This document shows, piece after piece, positions 7,523-13,930 of a DNA stretch of 14,782 nucleotides. The stretch is taken from the NCBI GenBank assembly GCA_902463905.1, contig CABQHF010000026.1, forward strand, positions 1 through 14,782, written 5' to 3'. Position 1 is the stretch's first letter. The number at the start of each line of letters is the position of its first letter. The notes beneath the pieces are model-generated. The model did no database searches and was not told the DNA's origin. It worked only from the letters and a program-made list of their open reading frames with translations. This stretch comes from an uncultured Faecalibacterium sp. (lineage in GTDB: Bacteria > Bacillota > Clostridia > Oscillospirales > Ruminococcaceae). Position numbers and translations under genes: made by a program.

Positions 7523-8974
7523 TCAGCCGGCGTACTGCTCCAGTGCGGCGCAGATATCCTGATACCAGGCATCAAAATATGCGTCGGTGAGGAATTCCGC
7601 CTCGGCGTCCGCCGCCGACTGGCCTGCGGCCACGCGCTCCACCACCGTCTCGCGGTCGGCCGTGGCAAGGTCGCTCAGGCTGTATTCCAGCACCTTGCGG
7701 GCCTTGCTGCCGCCCGCAAAGGCACTTGGCGTATAAAGGGTGTTGTTCTTTACGCTCTGGACTGCATTCGAGAGGATGCGCTCCATCTTCGGGCTCAGTT
7801 TCAGGCCGCTGGCCTTGATGGCCTCCATATCGTTGGCGGCGGTGGTCACCGGCAGATAGCCGGAGTCCACCGAGAAGGAGATGTTGTTCTCCGGCTGGGT
7901 GAACCACTTGAGGAACTCCACCGAGGCATTGATCTCCTCCTCGGTGCCGGTGGTCACCACCATGCCGGCGCCCTGCTGTACGGCCACGTTCTCGCCATCC
8001 GCAAACTTCGGGCAGGGCAGGATGGTCATGTCGATGTCATAGCTTTCGGTGTCGTTGACCATGACCTGCGTGGGGAAGAAGGTGGCACTGGAGCTGGAGC
8101 CCACATAGGCCAGTACATTGCCTACCTTGACATCATCGCTGCGGAAGCGGCCGGTGGCGGCAAACCAGCCTTTGACAAAGGGCACATAGTAGTTATCCCA
8201 CAGCTTGCGGGCCACGTCCTTTTCAAAATTCAGGGTCATCTTGCCGTCCTGCACCTCAAACAGAGTGTCGCCCAGCTGGCGGGCACCCACCAGCATATAG
8301 TTGGCCATGGCATCGCGGCCGAACAGCGCCTTGCCGTCATCGGCCTCCGGCGTCTGGGCGTCGGTCCAGTCGTAGTAGGCACCGGCGGTGGCCACCAGCC
8401 CTTCAATGGTGGAAAGATCCTCGTAGGTGGCACCGGTGGCCTGGGCAAATTTTTCCCAGTCCGTCTCGTTCAGGAACATCAGCTCGGTGGATTTTGCCAC
8501 CGGGAAGATCTTCATGCTGCCGTCACCGTTGAAGTCGCCCTCATCCAGATACCCCTGTACATACTGGGCGCGTTCGTCCTCGGTGAGGTACTGGCTCAGA
8601 TCCACTACCATGCCCATCTGGTTCAGCGCGTAGGCAGTGTCGGCATAGGCCGAGAAGATGTTGGGCATGGCTGCAGCGCCCACCTTGCCCTGGGCCGCAT
8701 CTATCACGTTGGTCTCCAGGTCGTTCACGCTGCCCTGGCTGTCGCTTTCCACCTGGATGCCCTTTTCGCGGCCGGTGGTCTCGTTGAACTTGTCCACCAG
8801 CGCGTTGAAGCTCTCCAGCTGGTCGCCGTTGTAGTAGGTCCACACCGTGATACGGGTCACCCCGGCAGCGCCGTCGGCGCTGCTGCTTTTCCGGGTGCCG
8901 CCGCAGGCAGCACAGCCCATGGCCAGCGCTGCCGCACACAGCAGGCTGACGAATGCTCGAATGCGTTTTTTCAT
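7523..8974 (-). CDS. ABC-type extracellular solute-binding lipoprotein (sugar-type)
   Basis: Secreted, lipid-anchored ligand-binding protein of 483 residues. Seen: signal peptide MKKRIRAFVSLLCAAALAMG with Cys21 or Cys24 as lipidation site, then the family pattern RITVWTYYNG, ESFNALVDKFNETTG, GSVNDLETNV, MPNIFSAYADTAYALNQMG, MKIFPVAKSTELMFLNETDWEKFA, a hinge region, and the C-terminal EFLKWFTQPENN / DSGYLPVTTAAND. These fit the UgpB/MalE-like carbohydrate-binding group. The next gene is not a permease but the membrane GGDEF-EAL protein, 47 bp downstream; no transport permease or ATPase is present in the window. It may therefore present a ligand to the receptor, or serve a transporter elsewhere. 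AAGGA lies 8 nt before the ATG. Ligand unknown. Confidence 0.92.
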   Translation of the reverse strand: MKKRIRAFVSLLCAAALAMGCAACGGTRKSSSADGAAGVTRITVWTYYNGDQLESFNALVDKFNETTGREKGIQVESDSQGSVNDLETNVIDAAQGKVGAAAMPNIFSAYADTAYALNQMGMVVDLSQYLTEDERAQYVQGYLDEGDFNGDGSMKIFPVAKSTELMFLNETDWEKFAQATGATYEDLSTIEGLVATAGAYYDWTDAQTPEADDGKALFGRDAMANYMLVGARQLGDTLFEVQDGKMTLNFEKDVARKLWDNYYVPFVKGWFAATGRFRSDDVKVGNVLAYVGSSSSATFFPTQVMVNDTESYDIDMTILPCPKFADGENVAVQQGAGMVVTTGTEEEINASVEFLKWFTQPENNISFSVDSGYLPVTTAANDMEAIKASGLKLSPKMERILSNAVQSVKNNTLYTPSAFAGGSKARKVLEYSLSDLATADRETVVERVAAGQSAADAEAEFLTDAYFDAWYQDICAALEQYAG

Positions 8975-8998
8975 AACAGATTTCCTTGCTTTTACACA

Positions 8999-9015
8999 GC
9001 GGCACCCACTGCCGC
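8999..9015 (-). other. Small hairpin in the 5' UTR of the solute-binding protein gene
   Basis: GCGGCA (8999-9004) and TGCCGC (9010-9015) form a perfect 6-bp stem with a 5-nt loop, between the expected transcription start (~9020) and the ribosome binding site. It may protect the 5' end of the mRNA. Confidence 0.4.
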
Positions 9016-9026
9016 CTATTTATCTA

Positions 9027-9056
9027 ACTATACCACGCTTTCCGGGGCGGTGTAAA
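9027..9056 (-). promoter_or_regulatory. Promoter of the solute-binding protein / GGDEF-EAL unit
   Basis: On the minus strand TTTACA (9051-9056), 18-nt spacer, TATAGT (9027-9032), each 5/6 to consensus. About 45 bp upstream lies the dyad CCCGAAA (9102-9108) / TTTCGGG (9112-9118), a possible regulator site. Confidence 0.65.
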
Positions 9057-9143
9057 CCAAGCGTACCAAGATCGTTTCAAAATCGTCACATTCACAACAA
9101 TCCCGAAAAAGTTTCGGGCATTATTTCCACTTTTTTCCGCCCG

Positions 9144-9181
9144 ACAAAAAATGGGGTTCTTCCGCACGGGAAGGGCCCCAT
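9144..9181 (-). terminator. Terminator after the HemN-like gene
   Basis: ATGGGG (9151-9156) with CTTCC (9159-9163) pairs with GGAAG (9169-9173) and CCCCAT (9176-9181); a 2x2 internal loop interrupts the stem. The T-tract on the minus strand is at 9145-9150. It separates this gene from the solute-binding unit. Confidence 0.8.
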
Positions 9182-9183
9182 CC

Positions 9184-10083
9184 TTATTCCTCCGGCTGTG
9201 CCGGAACAGTGGAAACTGTGATCTGCTCGTAGTCTGCGCTGTGGGCAAGGTAGGTGTTCAGGTCGGATGTATTGGTGGTGATCATGCCGTCCAGCCGGGT
9301 ATAGGCCGAAAGGCCGAAGGCCAGCACGTCCATGCCATTGGCTGCACCCTGCCAGAACTTGTCCTCACAGCCGGGCTTTGCCCAGCGGCCGGGCAGGTAC
9401 TGCACAAGACCCGCCTCGGTGAGCAGCTGGTCTGCCTCGTCCAGCTGAGCCTGCGCTGCGGCATCGTCCAGCATATCATCCCCCGCGCAGCGCTGCAGCA
9501 GCACATGGCACACCGGCCGTCGGGTGACTTCCAGCACCGAGTGCCGGAAACCCCAGCGGGACACGTTCTTTTTGCCGTACAGCAGCACAAAACCCATGCT
9601 GTTGCGGCTGTCGGCCCGCAGGAAACCGTGAGTGATGTAGGGCATCTGCGGGGTGTAGTTGAGGGTATCCAGCGTGCAGAAATCCAGCGGCTCCAGCGAA
9701 TAAAGCTCCAGATCATAGCGGGTGACGTGGGAGCGGTTATAGAAGGGCATATTGGCACCGTTGATGTCCGCCGGGCAGGTACGCATGGTCACCGGGGCAT
9801 TCTCCGTCACATGGTAGCAGCTGCGGATGAGCCGCAGCAGATGATCCAGATCACTGCCCGTGATGATGGAGGCAGAACCCCCGCCCAGACGGATGGCCTG
9901 CACCTCACAGTCGGCCAGATCCGGGGCGTTGGCCTTGAGTTCCAGCGCCATGGCCAGCACATACCGGTGCAGCATTTCGGTGTTGTGGCCCTCGATGAGG
10001 GTGCGCCCGCAGAAGGACGGTTTGCGGGTGATAAAAGGGAAATTGAGCTTCATCACGACCGGATGCAGCGTTGTGGTGTCCAT
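9184..10083 (-). CDS. HemN/HemW-like radical-SAM-fold protein lacking the full Fe-S cysteine motif
   Basis: Protein of 299 residues resembling coproporphyrinogen III oxidase/HemW relatives. Seen: LNFPFITRKPSFC (13-25) aligns with the PFCxxxCxYC cluster motif, but the first two Cys positions read Ile18 and Pro22 and only Cys25 remains; IRLGGGSAS (64-72) matches the GGGTP SAM-binding motif; APVTMRTCPADIN follows as in the family; the C-terminal FGLSAYTRLDGMITTNTSDLNTYL resembles the HemN 'GlgA..N..dl..Y' region. Without three Cys a normal [4Fe-4S]/SAM radical centre is not expected, so it may bind SAM, haem or a partner instead, or be a non-catalytic relative. CGGAGG lies 10 nt before the ATG. 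It follows the reductase gene on the same strand, behind its own promoter. Family assignment is by eye. Confidence 0.68.
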   Translation of the reverse strand: MDTTTLHPVVMKLNFPFITRKPSFCGRTLIEGHNTEMLHRYVLAMALELKANAPDLADCEVQAIRLGGGSASIITGSDLDHLLRLIRSCYHVTENAPVTMRTCPADINGANMPFYNRSHVTRYDLELYSLEPLDFCTLDTLNYTPQMPYITHGFLRADSRNSMGFVLLYGKKNVSRWGFRHSVLEVTRRPVCHVLLQRCAGDDMLDDAAAQAQLDEADQLLTEAGLVQYLPGRWAKPGCEDKFWQGAANGMDVLAFGLSAYTRLDGMITTNTSDLNTYLAHSADYEQITVSTVPAQPEE

Positions 10084-10215
10084 GTTTTATAAACCTCCGC
10101 GTAACAGCAATGCCGCGCCAGGGCAGGCAGATGCCCGGCCCCGGTGCGGCACCGAGAAGAAAAAAGAAAACCGATTGTGTGGAACGCACACGGTGCCGTC
10201 AGAGCAAACCCTGTT
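10084..10215 (-). promoter_or_regulatory. Structured 5' leader of the HemN-like gene
   Basis: The expected transcript has about 130 nt before the ATG. On the minus strand CGGCACCG (plus 10191-10198) pairs perfectly with CGGTGCCG (plus 10147-10154), enclosing a small GTGTG/CACAC hairpin and a pyrimidine-rich tract. A second hairpin GGGCA (10121-10125) / TGCCC (10132-10136) lies closer to the start. I recognise no known riboswitch. Confidence 0.35.
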
Positions 10216-10223
10216 CTGGTCTT

Positions 10224-10252
10224 ATTCTACCGGGCGCGTGCGGCTTTGGCAA
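10224..10252 (-). promoter_or_regulatory. Promoter of the HemN-like gene
   Basis: On the minus strand TTGCCA (10247-10252), 17-nt spacer, TAGAAT (10224-10229); both boxes 5/6. It begins 8 bp after the reductase stop codon, and no terminator is seen between, so read-through and own initiation may both occur. Confidence 0.6.
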
Positions 10253-10260
10253 GTAAAAGA

Positions 10261-12576
10261 TCAGGCCTTTGCCTGTGCGATGCAGTCGGCCACAGCCTCC
10301 TGCACAGCCTTGACCGAGAAGCTCAGGGTGGAAGAGGTGATGGCATCCACGCTGGTGTCGCCCTGGCTGTCCACCACGGCAGCGGCCATGCTGCTGCGCA
10401 GGTCGTCCTTCATCAGGTCATCGTTGCCGGAAGAGGTGATCTTGCAGTCGGTGATGGCGTCCTCGCTGAAGGTCATGGTGACGGTCACGGTGCTGTAGCC
10501 GGAGTTCTTGGAAGCGGTGTAGGTGCCGGCATAGTACTGGCCGTTGGTGGTGCGCTCCTCAGAGCCGTTCTCACCGCCGCCGATGCCGTTGTCCAGATCG
10601 TTCTTGACGTACTCGGCAGCCAGGTAACCGGTCACGAACGCACTGCCGCAGCTGTTGCCTGCGGTGGGGGTGTGGTACTGCACACCGTAGCGCTGGCCGC
10701 AGCAGTTGCCGACCGCGTACAGGCCGGGGATGGGAGCCTTGGCACCGGTCAGGACGCGGTACTCACCATCGGTGCAGACTGCAGCGTGCTGGCACAGGCC
10801 GCCGGAGGGGTTGCCGCCGGTGACGGAGGAAGCTGCGAAGAACGGAGGATCCTGGATCTTGAAGTGCATCATGGATGCGTCTGCGCCCCAGTCGGAGTCG
10901 TAACCGGCATCGCACATCTCGTTCCAGTGCTTGACCTCGTCCAGGAAGCCCTGCTTTGCGTCGCCCTCATAGCCCATGATGTCGGCCAGCTCTTCCAGCG
11001 TGTCGGCAGCATACAGGGTGGTGGGGTCGTTGCCGTAGCGGGCAAAGGCCTGCACGGAGAAGCCGTCGGGGCCGGTCTTGTAGTTGGCCATATCCTTGCG
11101 GACCTTTTCCAGCATGTAGTCGTTGCTGCGGTCCATGGCCTGATGGTCGTATGCCTGATACTCGCAGTAAGCATCCCAGTTGGAGTCGGTGACGCAGACC
11201 ATCTTCTGGCCTTCCGGCATCATATCCAGGTAACCCACGGAGCCGTGGCGGGTGATGGTCTCGTTGAAGAAACGCTTGCCGTCATTGCCGAAGATGGGCC
11301 AGATGCCGCCGAAGGGGAAGGACGGGCGGCTGTTGATGCCGGCTGCCTGACCTGCACGGGGGCCTGCCTCCATGGTAGCGCCTGCCCACAGCATCATGCG
11401 GATGCCAGAACCGTCCCGGCCCATGGAAGAAACGTTGTTCACGTCGGTGCGGTCCTTGCCGTAGGACCATGCCAGGTTGCGCAGGGTGTCGCACAGGTCC
11501 AAACGCATGTCCGGGTTGCCGCCGAAGTCGCCGGCTGCCACGATGACAGCATCGGCATTGACCTGGAAGTACTTGCCGTCGATGTCGGTGAAGATGGCAC
11601 CGGTGACCTTGCCGTTCTCGTGCACCAGAGTCAGACCCTGTGCGCCGTAGATGTACTCGCAGCCCTTCTCCACGGCCTTCTGCTGCAGCAGACGGACGGT
11701 GTACGGCCACATGTTGTTGTTGGTGTTGGTGTCCGTACCGGTATCACGCCACTGGGTCATGCCGACGTAGTAGTAGCTGTGGCTGCAGGGGTTCTGGAAG
11801 TGCTTGTTGCCCTTGTAGTTCACGGCGTGTGCGTACTTGGCAACATAGTCGGGGTCCAGCTCAGCCAGCATCCAGTCCAGTGCCTCACCAGAGCGGGTGG
11901 CGTAGTCCTTGACGATTTTCTGGTTGGCGTGGCCCAGAGCCTTGACCATGTACTCGGTGAAGATGTCCATGGGGTCGTACTTCTCGGCACCCTTGTCCAG
12001 GAAGAACTTGGAGTTGTAGGTGGTCAGGTCGCAGGCATAGTTGTCGTACTCTTCCCAGGTCTGCACTTCGCAGCAGATGGTGTTCAGGCCCTCTTCTGCG
12101 CAGCGCAGGGCGGCGGCAGTACCGGCCTGACCGGCACCGATGACCAGAACTTCGCAGTCCTTGGTATACTCGACCTTGTCGGCCAGCTGGGGCTCATCGC
12201 CCAGCCAGGCGGGCTTGTTGTTCATGAACTGCTCTTCCGGGATGTTCAGGGAATCGACCATGCCCACCATCATGGAACCCATGATGTCGCCGTTGCCCTT
12301 CTGCTCGATGTACTCTTCCGGGGTCTCAGGAGCCTTGGCGTCCGGGTTGGAGCGGCGGTTTGCCTGCGAGTAGCTGGTGGCAAAGATGTCGTCCCAGGTG
12401 ATGGCGGAAGCAGCGGCTGCAGGCTGCTCGGAAGCAGCGGCAGAGCTTGCCACAGAGGAAGCGGCTGCGCTGCTGGCAGCGTTGTTGGAGCAGCCGGACA
12501 GTGCGCCTGCAGCGGCAGCGCCCAGCGCACTGAGGGCCGATGCACGGATGAAGTTTCTGCGCGAGATCTTGTTCAT
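10261..12576 (-). CDS. Tat-exported FAD/FMN flavoprotein reductase (fumarate/urocanate reductase superfamily)
   Basis: Extracytoplasmic flavin reductase of 771 residues that would pass electrons to an organic acceptor. Seen: Tat motif SRRNFIRA (5-12) and lipobox LSGC (26-29, Cys29), an Ala/Ser-rich linker to ~60, dinucleotide motif VLVIGAGQAGTAAALRCAEEG (143-163), the GKRFFNE segment, GLYAVGNCCGQRYGV near the end of the FAD domain, and a C-terminal FMN-binding domain (~680-771) ending in DAITSSTLS (744-752), where Thr750 matches the Thr that ApbE flavinylates in D-x-x-SGAT. Odd: the FMN domain is C-terminal; the motif is TSST, not SGAT; the usual H-x-x-NRLGGNS reads YHTPTAGNSCG and the HHTMGG region reads GGNPSGG, so dicarboxylate-binding Arg and His appear absent. 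Fumarate is thus unlikely. Divergent from the LysR gene. Substrate unknown. Confidence 0.9.
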   Translation of the reverse strand: MNKISRRNFIRASALSALGAAAAGALSGCSNNAASSAAASSVASSAAASEQPAAAASAITWDDIFATSYSQANRRSNPDAKAPETPEEYIEQKGNGDIMGSMMVGMVDSLNIPEEQFMNNKPAWLGDEPQLADKVEYTKDCEVLVIGAGQAGTAAALRCAEEGLNTICCEVQTWEEYDNYACDLTTYNSKFFLDKGAEKYDPMDIFTEYMVKALGHANQKIVKDYATRSGEALDWMLAELDPDYVAKYAHAVNYKGNKHFQNPCSHSYYYVGMTQWRDTGTDTNTNNNMWPYTVRLLQQKAVEKGCEYIYGAQGLTLVHENGKVTGAIFTDIDGKYFQVNADAVIVAAGDFGGNPDMRLDLCDTLRNLAWSYGKDRTDVNNVSSMGRDGSGIRMMLWAGATMEAGPRAGQAAGINSRPSFPFGGIWPIFGNDGKRFFNETITRHGSVGYLDMMPEGQKMVCVTDSNWDAYCEYQAYDHQAMDRSNDYMLEKVRKDMANYKTGPDGFSVQAFARYGNDPTTLYAADTLEELADIMGYEGDAKQGFLDEVKHWNEMCDAGYDSDWGADASMMHFKIQDPPFFAASSVTGGNPSGGLCQHAAVCTDGEYRVLTGAKAPIPGLYAVGNCCGQRYGVQYHTPTAGNSCGSAFVTGYLAAEYVKNDLDNGIGGGENGSEERTTNGQYYAGTYTASKNSGYSTVTVTMTFSEDAITDCKITSSGNDDLMKDDLRSSMAAAVVDSQGDTSVDAITSSTLSFSVKAVQEAVADCIAQAKA

Positions 12577-12611
12577 AGTGCGGGAATCCTTTCCATTCTT
12601 CTTTTTCTTCC

Positions 12612-12645
12612 AAAAGCGCCCTGCTTCGTGCAGTTTGACGCTTTT
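12612..12645 (-). other. Terminator-like hairpin at the 5' end of the reductase mRNA
   Basis: AAAAGCG (12612-12618) pairs with CGCTTTT (12639-12645), and inside it CTGC (12621-12624) with GCAG (12630-12633), loop TTCGT. On the minus strand TTTT ends the stem, about 30 nt before the RBS. With transcription starting near 12650 the hairpin would be at the very 5' end: an mRNA stabiliser or an attenuator. Confidence 0.5.
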
Positions 12646-12656
12646 TTGACAATGCT

Positions 12657-12680
12657 ATTATAGTGAAATTTTTGCCAAAA
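12657..12680 (-). promoter_or_regulatory. Probable activator-dependent promoter of the reductase gene
   Basis: Perfect TATAAT on the minus strand (12657-12662) about 80 bp before the ATG, with no good -35. At the -35 position sits a dyad TTTTG (12670-12674) / CAAAA (12676-12680). A strong -10 without -35 next to a divergent LysR gene fits LysR-activated promoters. Confidence 0.5.
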
Positions 12681-12730
12681 GAGAAATTCAATTTTCCGGT
12701 TTGCAGTTATGGACTTCTTCTATAAGTTCA

Positions 12731-12759
12731 TTGACCTTCCCCAGCGGTTTTGTTACAAT
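12731..12759 (+). promoter_or_regulatory. Promoter of the LysR regulator gene
   Basis: TTGACC (12731-12736), 17-nt spacer, TACAAT (12754-12759), ending 32 bp before the ATG. Its -35 lies about 70 bp from the reductase -10, so one bound LysR oligomer could reach both. Confidence 0.7.
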
Positions 12760-12791
12760 GAAGGAAATGCCGGAAAGGAGGCCCGCTTTGC

Positions 12792-13682
12792 ATGACCGAC
12801 CGTCAGATCCGCTGTTTTCTGGCTCTTTATGAAACGCTGAATTTTTCGGCTGCCGCGCGGCAGCTGTTTCTCACCCAGCCCACCCTGAGCTATCAGATCC
12901 GCACACTGGAAGAAGAACTGGGCACCCCGTTGTTCACCCGCACCACCTGCCGGGTGGAGCCCACCGAAGCCGGGCAGCTGTTTGCCGCCTTTGCCCAGAA
13001 CGTCCGGCAGAGCTATCAGGCGTTCCAGCATGCACTGGCCGCCGGGCCCGCCCGGCGCGAAAAGCTGGTGCTGCAGGTGCCGCTGACCATGGCGTCGCGG
13101 GATCTCGTGTACCACGACCTGCTCCTGGCGCTGAACCAGGCACTGCCGGACTGCGACCTGGAAGTGCGCACCGACACCTCCTGTGCCTCCCCGGAGGAGG
13201 TTCTGCAGAGCGGCGTGGACGCCCTGGTACAGATACTGCTGGAACCGGTGAGCGATGCCATCGACTGCCTGCCCCTGTTCGACACCAAATGCCATCTGCT
13301 AGCAAGCCCCGGCAGCCCGCTGAGTGCCTGCGGCACCCTGACCCCCGACCAGCTGGCCGGGCAGACCATCTGCTTTGAAAGCTGTGACGCCGTATTCGTG
13401 TCCATGGTACGGCGCTGCCTGGAGGACATTCCCCTGCGGTGGCTCATGGTGCCTGACTTTGAAAAGGAATACGTCCGGATGCTGGCCGGAAAATGCCTGT
13501 TCCTGAGCCCGGTGCGGAGCCACGGCTACCCGCCCGAGTGGTTCCACCCGCTGATCTTCCCCTTCCCGCCGGCACCCACCTGCCTGTTCACCCGCAAGGA
13601 CGACACCCGCCCCTGCCTGCAGGTGCTGCGGCAACTGACCCTGGCCGAACACCGGCGTGCCGTGGCAGACGGCCGCCTGTAA
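12792..13682 (+). CDS. LysR-family transcriptional regulator
   Basis: DNA-binding regulator of 296 residues, normal length for the family. Seen: N-terminal winged HTH with CFLALYETLNFSAAARQLF (8-26) and LTQPTLSYQIRTLEEELGTPLF (27-48), the hallmark LysR pattern, a linker helix (~58-88), and a periplasmic-binding-protein-type effector domain (~90-290) that would bind a small co-inducer. It is divergent from the reductase gene across 215 bp, the usual LysR target arrangement, so it most likely controls the reductase and perhaps the HemN-like gene in response to the reductase substrate. AGGAGG (12776-12781) lies 10 nt before the ATG. A terminator follows at 13839. Family certain; target and effector are inferred. 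Confidence 0.95.
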   Translation: MTDRQIRCFLALYETLNFSAAARQLFLTQPTLSYQIRTLEEELGTPLFTRTTCRVEPTEAGQLFAAFAQNVRQSYQAFQHALAAGPARREKLVLQVPLTMASRDLVYHDLLLALNQALPDCDLEVRTDTSCASPEEVLQSGVDALVQILLEPVSDAIDCLPLFDTKCHLLASPGSPLSACGTLTPDQLAGQTICFESCDAVFVSMVRRCLEDIPLRWLMVPDFEKEYVRMLAGKCLFLSPVRSHGYPPEWFHPLIFPFPPAPTCLFTRKDDTRPCLQVLRQLTLAEHRRAVADGRL

Positions 13683-13808
13683 GCCCCGGAACATCACATT
13701 TATGCTGTTCCTGGACTGCACCGGCCGGTGCAAGGCCCACGGCAAGACCATCGGCCATCTGGAAAAGGCCGGCTGGACAAATACGTGTTCAACGGCGAGT
13801 GGGTGTAA
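13683..13808 (+). other. Short open stretch after lysR, possible coding remnant
   Basis: The frame of the LysR gene stays open past its stop to TAA at 13806-13808, and its end reads LDKYVFNGEWV, which looks protein-like; a second frame here reads MLFLDCTGRCKAHGKTIGHL (from 13702). The two cannot be joined without a frameshift and no RBS was found. It may be a degraded gene end or chance. No function proposed. Confidence 0.15.
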
Positions 13809-13838
13809 ATCTCATTTTCCCTGTAAAAACAGCAAAGA

Positions 13839-13864
13839 GCCGCCCCGGATGGGGCGGCCTTTTC
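13839..13864 (+). terminator. Terminator after the LysR gene
   Basis: GCCGCCCC (13839-13846), loop GGAT, GGGGCGGC (13851-13858), then CTTTTC: a perfect 8-bp GC stem with a short T-tract. Confidence 0.85.
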
Positions 13865-13876
13865 TGTCTGCCGGAA

Positions 13877-13928
13877 ACAAAAAAGACCGGAACCACACTG
13901 CGCTTTGCAATGCAGTCCCGGCCTGAAA
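13877..13928 (-). terminator. Probable terminator after rpiB
   Basis: On the minus strand an interrupted stem (CCGG plus GCAGT pairing with ACTGC plus CCGG, plus coordinates ~13886-13924) is followed by T6 (plus 13879-13884). It lies directly after the rpiB stop. Confidence 0.55.
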
Positions 13929-13930
13929 AC

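Noticed and set aside
10084..10215. FMN, SAM or cobalamin riboswitch in the leader
   Set aside because: None of the conserved core sequences of these classes could be found by eye.
10144..12663. 839-codon open frame on the plus strand, opposite the reductase gene
   Set aside because: It mirrors the reductase gene; its composition is Val/Gly/His-rich low-complexity and has no domain pattern. Long antisense frames are common opposite GC-rich genes.
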